Source: Lysobacterales bacterium (GTDB taxonomy: Bacteria; Pseudomonadota; Gammaproteobacteria; Xanthomonadales; Marinicellaceae). From it: 5,430 nucleotides of DNA. Made by a program: the position numbers and the translations under genes. The DNA is taken from the NCBI GenBank assembly GCA_015494035.1, contig WGBZ01000373.1, forward strand, positions 1 to 5,430. The letters are read 5' to 3'. Under the pieces are notes generated by a model. It made no database searches, was not told the origin of the DNA, and saw only the letters and a program-made list of their open reading frames with translations. Shown here in pieces: positions 1 through 5,430 of the stretch; position 1 is the stretch's first letter, and the number at the start of each line of letters is the position of its first letter.

Positions 1-1442
1 ATTTTGCCCTGAACCAGCAATGGCGTGAGTACAGCAAAAACACCTTCCAGAACGAACTGGCCAGTAACGGGCCTTACCAGTTCTTTGCCGCGTTCCGTAA
101 CAACGTGCTGGACTACGACAAATTCTATCCGGTGCAAGACGACGCCAAAGTCACGCGCAACCTTTACCGGCTGGTGCATAAACCGCTGCCGGACAATCCC
201 GAGGCCATCAAACCCTATGACATCGGACGACACATTGATAACCCGGGCGAGGAACAGCGGCACAATGTGATTCTGGTCACCATCGAGTCCTTCAATGCCG
301 ATTTCCTGAAAAAATTTGCCGACCAGCGCGGTTACCCGGACACGGTCAAACCCGACTTGATCCGGCAGTACGGTGGCGAAACCGGGATGACGCCGTTTCT
401 GGATTCGCTCATTGACCAGAGCCTGTTTTTCTCACGCATGTATGCCACCGGCACCCGCACCGTGCGTGGGCTGGAAGCCATTACCCTGTCCATACCGCCC
501 ACGCCCGGGCGTTCCATCATCAAGCGCATCGGACACGAGTCCGGCATGCATTCCCTGGGCCAGGTGTTTCGCGACAAGGGCTATGACGTGCAGTTCATTT
601 ACGGCGGGCGCGGCTATTTTGACAACATGAACGCGTTTTTTGCCGGCAACGGTTACGGCATCATCGACCAGGACAACGCTGCGGATTTCAATCATAAAAT
701 CGCCTTTGAAAATGCCTGGGGCATGAGCGATGGCGACCTGTATGACATCACCCTGGCCCAGGCCGATCGCGCCCATGCCGAAGGCAAGCCCTTTTTCTAT
801 CAGTTGATGACCACCTCCAACCACCGGCCATTCACCTTCCCGGAAGGCACCATTGACTGGCCCCAACATAACCGCGAATCGGTCATTGCCTACACCAGTT
901 ACTCCATTGGCGAGTTTCTGCGTCAGGCCAGCGAAAAGCCCTGGTTTGACGACACGATTTTTGTATTTATTGCCGATCACACCTCACGCGCCGCGGGCAA
1001 GGCCAGCCTGCAGGTTCAGCGCTATCATATTCCCATGTGGATCTACGCGCCCAAGCTGATCAAACCCCGCGTGGTTGATACGCTGTTAAGCCAGATCGAC
1101 GTGGCCCCCACCCTGCTGGCCCTGCTCAACATGGACTACGATTCGTGGTTTTTTGGCTTGAATGCCAGTGAGGTGTCACCTGGTGAGGAACGGGCGCTGA
1201 TCGGCAATTATCAGAAACTCGGCTTGTACAAGAATGGCGTGCTGACTTATCTGGCGCCAGTCAAGCAGGTGCTGCAACGGCAGGAAACCACTGGCCAGGC
1301 GGCCAACAACCCGGCACTGGTGGATGACACCATCGCCTATTATCAGGGGGCTGACCGGGTTTACCGCTGCGGCCTGAACCTGCTCAAACCACCGAAAGCG
1401 GCGGAGCAATGCCTGCAAGGCGAAATCAAAAAAGCGCGCTAG
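1..1442 (+). CDS. LTA synthase family sulfatase (MdoB/LtaS-like), 5'-truncated
   Basis: This is the periplasmic catalytic domain of an alkaline-phosphatase-fold transferase of the LtaS/MdoB group (COG1368 type). Members are inner-membrane proteins that move phosphoglycerol or phosphoethanolamine-like groups onto envelope glycans or lipids. The reading frame is open from base 3 to a TAG at 1440-1442, giving 479 visible residues. The N-terminal membrane helices are off the left edge, and the GTG at 105 is only an internal codon. Visible active-site elements are a metal-binding Glu in VTIESF (Glu codon 285-287), the likely Thr nucleophile in GTRTVRG (codon 459-461), His in TTSNHRPF, and the Asp-His pair in IADHTSR (975-980), so the enzyme looks intact. 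The region corresponding to the LtaS glycerol-phosphate-binding segment reads YGGRGYFDNM, unlike LtaS, so lipoteichoic-acid-type activity should not be assumed. The gene converges on rsmA with 8 bp between stops. The family call is firm; the substrate is unknown. Confidence 0.88.
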   Translation, partial: FALNQQWREYSKNTFQNELASNGPYQFFAAFRNNVLDYDKFYPVQDDAKVTRNLYRLVHKPLPDNPEAIKPYDIGRHIDNPGEEQRHNVILVTIESFNADFLKKFADQRGYPDTVKPDLIRQYGGETGMTPFLDSLIDQSLFFSRMYATGTRTVRGLEAITLSIPPTPGRSIIKRIGHESGMHSLGQVFRDKGYDVQFIYGGRGYFDNMNAFFAGNGYGIIDQDNAADFNHKIAFENAWGMSDGDLYDITLAQADRAHAEGKPFFYQLMTTSNHRPFTFPEGTIDWPQHNRESVIAYTSYSIGEFLRQASEKPWFDDTIFVFIADHTSRAAGKASLQVQRYHIPMWIYAPKLIKPRVVDTLLSQIDVAPTLLALLNMDYDSWFFGLNASEVSPGEERALIGNYQKLGLYKNGVLTYLAPVKQVLQRQETTGQAANNPALVDDTIAYYQGADRVYRCGLNLLKPPKAAEQCLQGEIKKAR

Positions 1443-1450
1443 GGAGCCTC

Positions 1451-2224
1451 TCAGCCGTTGACCGGCTTTAGGGCATTAGCCAGTTGCAGATATTGATCCA
1501 CACTGACAGTCTCTGGCCGCTGTTGCGGGTCCAGCCCCATACGCTGCAACTGTTCGGCGGAAAACAGGCCTTTGAGGTTATTCTTGAGGGTCTTACGCCG
1601 TTGCGAGAAAGCCTGTTTGACCACGCGTTCCAGGGTGGCAAAATCCACCGCTGGCGGATTCTCCCGTGGCACCAGGCGGATGATCTGTGAGTCCACCTTG
1701 GGCACCGGATGGAACGAGCCTGGCTTGACCACAAACAGCGGCTGGGTCTCCAGGCGGTGCTGCAGCATCACCGAAAGACGGCCATAATCCTTACCCCCGG
1801 GCTGGGCCGCGATGCGCGTCACCACTTCCTTTTGCAACATGAACAGCATGTCTTCAATGCGATCGGCCTGCTGTAGCAAGTGAATCAGCAAAGGCGTGGA
1901 GACGTTGTAGGGCAGATTGCCAATCACCCGCACTTTTCTACCATCGACCGACTCGGGCAAGGCCAGCGTCAGGGCATCCTGATGGCGCACCTGGACGTAG
2001 GGCTTGTGACCAAATTTCTGTTCCAGCTCCGGAATCAGGTCACTGTCCAGTTCCACCAGGTGCAAACCGGCCACCCGATCAACCAGTTCCTCGGTGATGG
2101 CGCCGTGACCGGGGCCGATTTCATAGAACAGGTCATCGGCCTTGGGGTTGGCGGCATGGATAATTTTGCCAATGATGTTGGGGTCATGCAGAAAATTCTG
2201 CCCAAAACGTTTCTTGGCTTTCAT
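1451..2224 (-). CDS. rsmA: 16S rRNA (adenine1518-N6/adenine1519-N6)-dimethyltransferase RsmA (KsgA)
   Basis: RsmA uses S-adenosylmethionine to dimethylate two adjacent adenines in the 3'-terminal helix 45 of 16S rRNA, a late step in small-subunit assembly in the cytoplasm. The 257-residue product is complete. It shows FGQNFL at residues 7-12, the SAM-binding motif EIGPGHG at 35-41, the acidic ELD at 58-60, the catalytic NLPYN motif at 103-107, FHPVPKVDS at 171-179 and the family C-terminal QRRKTLKNNL at 208-217. The start is the ATG at 2222-2224, which overlaps the pdxA stop as ATGA and has a GGGAGA ribosome site at good spacing. It has fewer residues before FGQNF than E. coli RsmA (273 residues), a common variation. 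It is the last gene of the minus-strand cluster here. No apaG follows; the next gene is the convergent sulfatase. Confidence 0.97.
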   Translation of the reverse strand: MKAKKRFGQNFLHDPNIIGKIIHAANPKADDLFYEIGPGHGAITEELVDRVAGLHLVELDSDLIPELEQKFGHKPYVQVRHQDALTLALPESVDGRKVRVIGNLPYNVSTPLLIHLLQQADRIEDMLFMLQKEVVTRIAAQPGGKDYGRLSVMLQHRLETQPLFVVKPGSFHPVPKVDSQIIRLVPRENPPAVDFATLERVVKQAFSQRRKTLKNNLKGLFSAEQLQRMGLDPQQRPETVSVDQYLQLANALKPVNG

Positions 2225-3252
2225 GCGACGTGTTCTCCCATCTGATTTTGTGCCAGCTGGCGTGCCAGATGGATGGCCTGCAACAGGCTGCCTGTGTCGG
2301 CAATGCCCTGCCCGGCGATGTCCAGGGCAGTGCCGTGATCCACGCTGGTGCGAATAAATGGCAAACCCAGGGTCAGGTTGACCGACTCGCCAAAACCGGC
2401 GTACTTTAACGGTGCCAGCCCCTGATCGTGGTACATGGCCAGCACCGCATCGACGTTTTCCAGTCGCGGCGGGGTGAACAGCGTGTCAGCCGGAATGGGG
2501 CCTGTTACGGCATGACCGGCCTGGCGAAATGCGGCGATGACTGGCTCAATCACCTCGATTTCTTCCCGGCCCAGCACACCGCCCTCGCCGGCATGAGGGT
2601 TCAAGCCACACACAGCAATGCGCGGCTTCTTCAGGCCGAATTTCTGTTGCATGTCTGCCAGCAGGATGCTCAACACCTCGCGCAGACTATCGGGGCTGAT
2701 GGCATCGGCCACCGCGCGCAATGGCAGGTGAGTGGTGGCCAGTGCCACGCGCATGTGGCGATTGAGCAGCATCATAACCACTTTGGGCGTATGGCTGAGT
2801 TCGGCCAAAAATTCGGTATGGCCGGTAAAAAGAATGCCCGCGCTATTGATAACACCCTTATGCAGCGGCGTGGTCACCATGGCGGAAAACTGCCCTTCCA
2901 TGCAGCCTTTGGCGGCCACTTCCAGGGTGCGCAGCACGTAATTGGCATTGGCCGGGTTCAGCTGGCCCATGCGCACCGGCTGCGGGCATGGAACCGGCAG
3001 GCAGTGCACAGTTCGCGAATCGGTCGGAATAGCACAATCGCTCTGACCGGAAAGGGCTTTCACAGCCACGTTCAGCCCCAACTGGCGGCCATGTTGTTCC
3101 AGCACGGCTGGGTCAGCGATGACCACCGCCGGGTTCAGGCGGCCTTCAGCGGCCAGACGCAGGATCAGCTCCGGGCCAATGCCGGCGGGTTCGCCACCGG
3201 TGATGGCAATGGGCCGTACAGCGGCCTTTGGGGGCGTGAACGCCTGTTTCAA
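2221..3252 (-). CDS. pdxA: 4-hydroxythreonine-4-phosphate dehydrogenase PdxA
   Basis: PdxA oxidises 4-phosphohydroxy-L-threonine with NAD(P)+; the product decarboxylates to 3-amino-1-hydroxyacetone phosphate, which PdxJ uses to make pyridoxine 5'-phosphate (DXP-dependent vitamin B6 pathway, cytoplasm). The 343-residue protein has the family N-terminal GEPAGIGPE at 20-28, HKGVIN at 131-136 and FTGHTEF at 142-148. The three metal-binding histidines lie at 175 (TTHLPLR), 220 (NPHAGE) and 275 (MYHDQG), matching His166, His211 and His266 of E. coli PdxA with a constant offset of nine. The C-terminal FIRTSVDHGTA is also present. The start is a TTG at 3250-3252 overlapping the surA TGA stop (TTGA). 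No ATG or GTG lies between it and the conserved GEPAGIG segment, so TTG is the best choice. Only a weak GGA-type ribosome site (about 3262-3264) precedes it, which suggests reliance on translational coupling to surA. The stop overlaps the rsmA start. Confidence 0.96.
   Translation of the reverse strand: MKQAFTPPKAAVRPIAITGGEPAGIGPELILRLAAEGRLNPAVVIADPAVLEQHGRQLGLNVAVKALSGQSDCAIPTDSRTVHCLPVPCPQPVRMGQLNPANANYVLRTLEVAAKGCMEGQFSAMVTTPLHKGVINSAGILFTGHTEFLAELSHTPKVVMMLLNRHMRVALATTHLPLRAVADAISPDSLREVLSILLADMQQKFGLKKPRIAVCGLNPHAGEGGVLGREEIEVIEPVIAAFRQAGHAVTGPIPADTLFTPPRLENVDAVLAMYHDQGLAPLKYAGFGESVNLTLGLPFIRTSVDHGTALDIAGQGIADTGSLLQAIHLARQLAQNQMGEHVA
2234..2239 (-). promoter_or_regulatory. Ribosome binding site of rsmA
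   Basis: On the minus strand this reads GGGAGA, nine bases before the rsmA ATG at 2222-2224. It lies within the last codons of pdxA. It supports the ATG start and, with the ATGA overlap, suggests coupled but independently primed translation of rsmA. Confidence 0.7.
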
Positions 3253-4523
3253 AGGCGGATATCCACAAAGGCCTCGCCGCGAATCTGGCGTAACCAGGCT
3301 TCGCGCTCTTCGGCAATCTTGCGCTGCAGCAGGGCTTCACGCGCTTGCTGGCGCTTGAATTCCTCGGTGACATCACTTTTGCGTTTGCCATTGAGCTTGA
3401 CAATGTGCCAGCCGGCCTGGGTCTGGAAGGGCTTGGAATACTCCCCTTCTTTCAGTGACTCCAGCGCCTTGGCAAAACGCTCGCCATACTGACGCGGCTG
3501 GAACCAGCCCATGTCGCCGCCCAGGGGCGCAGAGGCGTGATCATCTGAATATTTTTCCGCCAGCTTGGCAAAGTCCTCGCCCTGTTGTAGTTTTTCGTAG
3601 ACTTCATTGATTCTGCGCATGGCGTCTTCGGGCGTGACCAGCTCGGAAACCCGCGCCATAATGTGCTGGGCCTTGACCTCGTCAATCATTTTCTGCTCGC
3701 TGTCGCGCTTGCCTTCCAGTTTGATGATGTGAAAACCGCTGGGACTGCGCACCGGGTGCGTGATTTCACCCACTTTCATGGCACTGAGCTGATCGGCGAA
3801 CAACTCTGGTAACTGGTTGATCGGTCGCCAGCCCAAATCACCCCCTTCCAGGGCTTTCTGGCCAGCGGAAACCTGCGTCGCAAGGCTGGCAAAATCTGCC
3901 CCTCCAGCCAGCTGCTGATAAACCTCCTCGGCCTTTTGACGGGCTTTTTCCACGGCTTCGTTGGAGGCATTTTGTGGCACCGCAATCAGAATGTGGCGCA
4001 GTTTGACTTCGCCCTGGTTCAGGTGGTTGGACGCCAGAAACAGGTCCACATCTTCTTCAGACACCTTGGCCTGGCTCTCGGCCCAGCCACGGCTGACGCG
4101 GTCGGCCAGCATTTCCTTGCGAATGTCCTCGCGGAAATCAGCAAAACGTTGCCCTTCCTTTTCAATGGCTGCCCGCATCTGCGCCACACTCAGACCGTTC
4201 TGGGCCGCAATGCGCTCAATGGCCGCGTTCAGCTCGGCATCGGAAACACGCACGCCCGCCTGTTGTGCCTTCTGCACTTGCAGGTTTTGCAAAATCAGCC
4301 GTTCCAGCACCTGCCGTTCCAGCACCGAACGGGGCGGCAGCTGCACCCCACGGGCATTGAACTGTTTGATGATGTTGGCCACGGTACGATCCAGGTCGCT
4401 GCGAAGAATCACATCATCGTCAACCACAGCCACAATCTCGTCCAGCACTTGCTCTTCGGCAAAACTGGCATTTGGCAGCCACAAACCACTGGCCAGGGCC
4501 AATAACACGATCAGTTTTTTCAT
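3249..4523 (-). CDS. surA: Periplasmic chaperone / peptidyl-prolyl isomerase SurA
   Basis: SurA escorts unfolded outer-membrane proteins, including LptD, through the periplasm to the BAM complex, and carries parvulin-type prolyl isomerase domains. The 424-residue product is close to the E. coli length (428). A Sec signal peptide is visible: MKK, a hydrophobic stretch, then ASFA with probable cleavage after residue 22. The N-terminal chaperone domain follows (about 23-165, starting with the typical DEIVAVVDDDVILRSDL segment). Then come two tandem parvulin domains: the first about 171-273 (VKLRHILI to GFHIIKLEGKR), the second about 283-381 (KAQHIMARV to GWHIVKLNGKR). A charged C-terminal helix at about 385-418 completes the chaperone core. 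The start is the ATG at 4521-4523, three bases after the lptD stop, with GAGGAA nine bases upstream inside the lptD end. The stop overlaps the pdxA TTG start. The gene is intact and has the full family architecture. Confidence 0.97.
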   Translation of the reverse strand: MKKLIVLLALASGLWLPNASFAEEQVLDEIVAVVDDDVILRSDLDRTVANIIKQFNARGVQLPPRSVLERQVLERLILQNLQVQKAQQAGVRVSDAELNAAIERIAAQNGLSVAQMRAAIEKEGQRFADFREDIRKEMLADRVSRGWAESQAKVSEEDVDLFLASNHLNQGEVKLRHILIAVPQNASNEAVEKARQKAEEVYQQLAGGADFASLATQVSAGQKALEGGDLGWRPINQLPELFADQLSAMKVGEITHPVRSPSGFHIIKLEGKRDSEQKMIDEVKAQHIMARVSELVTPEDAMRRINEVYEKLQQGEDFAKLAEKYSDDHASAPLGGDMGWFQPRQYGERFAKALESLKEGEYSKPFQTQAGWHIVKLNGKRKSDVTEEFKRQQAREALLQRKIAEEREAWLRQIRGEAFVDIRL

Positions 4524-4526
4524 GAA

Positions 4527-5405
4527 TCAATATTCCTCGCTATAGCCCGGAATGGACTGTTTCAACAAGCGCCGCGGGTTGCGGCCCAATGAGCCCAGTC
4601 CATTGAACTGGATTTCTGCGTAGATGCCATTTTTGGCGTCTCCCGCTTCGTTATAGATAAACCGGCGCGCCACCAGACGAAACGCCCAGCAACAGCTGCG
4701 GTGTTCGATGCCAGCCAGTGCCTCGATGGTTGTGTTGGCATTCAGTGAGTAGTTCCAGCGCGCAATCAGGCGGTTCTGGCGGCTGATGGGGTAAACCACC
4801 GAGCTGTCCACCTGTTCAATTTTACCCTGCCGATAGCGGTAGGCGAAATTGAGCAACGAACCGGCCTTGCCACGCCGTTGCAGTCGCACCAGCGCCCGTT
4901 CGGTTTCGCTGGTTTCCGGATCCCAATGCAGGCTCACTGTGCCATTCCAGGGACCATCCGGCCGGTAATTGAACTCGGCAATCAGGGGCGACACCGAGCG
5001 GTTCTCGGGTTGGCCATTTAACTGCACGCGTTGCTGGTCAAAATAGACAATCTGACCCACGGTGGCGTTCCATCTTTCCCGCCCCACGGCGTCAAAGGCA
5101 CGGTGGGTCAGCGCCACAGAAACCTGATTGGCGTCCATTTGCCGGTCGGCGCCGGAAAAACGGTTGGTCTGAAACAGCAAGGCCGAGCCAAAGGTCAGAC
5201 CGTGAGTGTCAAACAAGGGAATGTCCTCTTGCTTGCGGTACGGCGCAAACACGTAAAATAGCCGCGGTTCCAGGGTTTTGAAACTGCCATCGGGCAGGTT
5301 TTTTTCCAGCCGCAGTCCGCTGTCGAGGGAAAAAATGGGCAGAGAACGGTCGGGTTTATCGTTGCCTTCGGCGTGCTTGAGGTCATATTCGGTCAGCCGG
5401 TAGTC
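4527..5405 (-). CDS. lptD: LPS-assembly protein LptD, C-terminal part of the beta-barrel (5'-truncated)
   Basis: LptD is the outer-membrane barrel that, plugged by lipoprotein LptE, inserts lipopolysaccharide into the outer leaflet. Only the last 292 residues are visible; the signal peptide, the periplasmic LptA-like domain and the first barrel strands lie beyond the right end. The fragment shows the barrel signature FKTLEPRLFYVFAPYR, a DANQVSVALTHR segment, VGQIVYFDQQR, and the SCCW motif whose adjacent cysteines (codons 4689-4694) match Cys724 and Cys725 of E. coli LptD. Those cysteines form the interdomain disulfides needed for function; their N-terminal partners are not visible. Alternating polar and hydrophobic strands continue to the terminal GLGSLGRNP region and the stop TGA at 4527-4529. 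Genuine coding sequence begins at GAC 5403-5405. An apparent GTG start at 5418-5420 is sequencing adapter and must not be used. The gene is upstream of and tightly linked to surA, as in other gammaproteobacteria. Confidence 0.95.
   Translation of the reverse strand, partial: DYRLTEYDLKHAEGNDKPDRSLPIFSLDSGLRLEKNLPDGSFKTLEPRLFYVFAPYRKQEDIPLFDTHGLTFGSALLFQTNRFSGADRQMDANQVSVALTHRAFDAVGRERWNATVGQIVYFDQQRVQLNGQPENRSVSPLIAEFNYRPDGPWNGTVSLHWDPETSETERALVRLQRRGKAGSLLNFAYRYRQGKIEQVDSSVVYPISRQNRLIARWNYSLNANTTIEALAGIEHRSCCWAFRLVARRFIYNEAGDAKNGIYAEIQFNGLGSLGRNPRRLLKQSIPGYSEEY
4533..4538 (-). promoter_or_regulatory. Ribosome binding site of surA
   Basis: On the minus strand this reads GAGGAA, nine bases before the surA ATG. 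The same six bases encode the two glutamates near the LptD C-terminus (EEY-stop). It fixes the surA start at 4521-4523, which also gives a proper signal peptide. Confidence 0.75.
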
Positions 5406-5430
5406 CTGTCTCTTATACACATCTCCGAGC
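5406..5430. other. Sequencing adapter (Tn5 mosaic end plus Nextera read-2 adapter start), not genomic
   Basis: Bases 5406-5424 read CTGTCTCTTATACACATCT, the complete 19-bp Tn5 mosaic end used in Nextera tagmentation libraries. Bases 5425-5430 (CCGAGC) are the next bases of the Nextera read-2 adapter. The match starts abruptly inside the lptD coding sequence and runs to the very end of the window, as expected for untrimmed adapter carried into an assembly. A natural transposon end is unlikely, because this mosaic sequence is an engineered hybrid and the adjacent CCGAGC is adapter-specific. Confidence 0.97.

Noticed and set aside
105..107. GTG as the start of the sulfatase gene
   Set aside because: The same frame stays open to the left edge with plausible protein sequence, and the family needs N-terminal membrane helices that are absent after this codon. 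The gene is truncated rather than starting here.
432..980. 182-codon open frame on the minus strand inside the sulfatase gene
   Set aside because: It is antisense to the conserved catalytic core of the sulfatase and has no recognisable family features or ribosome site that I can identify.
1453..1467. Possible terminator hairpin AGCCG-TTGAC-CGGCT at the sulfatase/rsmA convergence
   Set aside because: The stem is only 5 bp, is followed by just two further T residues, and lies inside the rsmA coding end. It is too weak to call a terminator.
2252..2261. Perfect 10-bp palindrome GCCAGCTGGC
   Set aside because: It lies within the pdxA 3' coding region, encodes ordinary residues, and occurs singly with no flanking structure. 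Chance is the simplest explanation.
2428..3492. 354-codon open frame on the plus strand, antisense to pdxA and surA
   Set aside because: It lies wholly opposite two well-recognised genes with full family motifs. Its translation is rich in His, Gln and Ala without recognisable domains, as expected for a shadow frame in GC-rich DNA.
3936..4545. Two overlapping plus-strand open frames (189 and 194 codons) antisense to surA
   Set aside because: Both are opposite the SurA N-terminal region, whose signal peptide and chaperone domain are clear. Neither shows a recognisable domain.
5406..5424. A natural Tn5/IS50 transposon end inserted in lptD
   Set aside because: The sequence is the engineered mosaic end, followed by Nextera adapter bases and the contig end, with no transposase or further element sequence.

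Overview
This window is a fragment of a gammaproteobacterial chromosome, fairly GC-rich by eye. It carries the conserved envelope and housekeeping cluster lptD-surA-pdxA-rsmA on the minus strand, and a convergent partial gene for an LTA-synthase-type membrane sulfatase on the plus strand. The gene order is the same as the start of the Escherichia coli and Pseudomonas cluster (lptD-surA-pdxA-rsmA-apaG-apaH). The encoded proteins are clearly gammaproteobacterial in type, but the genus cannot be named from sequence alone.

Layout: positions 1-1442 (+) hold the periplasmic catalytic domain of the sulfatase, open at the left edge, with its membrane part missing. After an 8-bp gap come, on the minus strand, rsmA (1451-2224), pdxA (2221-3252), surA (3249-4523) and the 3' part of lptD (4527-5405). 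Transcription of these four runs right to left. The joints are very tight: lptD/surA are 3 bp apart, and surA/pdxA and pdxA/rsmA each overlap by 4 bp, so a single translationally coupled operon is likely. Its promoter would lie upstream of lptD, outside the window. There is no non-coding stretch longer than 8 bp before position 5406, and I see no RNA gene, mobile element, CRISPR array or attachment site.

How the genes fit together: SurA is the periplasmic chaperone that helps assemble outer-membrane barrels, and LptD, the LPS translocon, is one of its best-known clients, so the pairing makes functional sense. PdxA (vitamin B6 synthesis) and RsmA (16S rRNA dimethylation) are housekeeping enzymes that travel with them across gammaproteobacteria. 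The usual next genes, apaG and apaH, are absent here, and the convergent sulfatase occupies that place.

The last 25 bases (5406-5430) are not genomic. They match the Tn5 mosaic end and the start of the Illumina Nextera read-2 adapter, so the real sequence ends at 5405. I found no convincing undescribed system. The most useful observations are the adapter, the false protein start it creates, and the non-LtaS-like substrate motif of the sulfatase.
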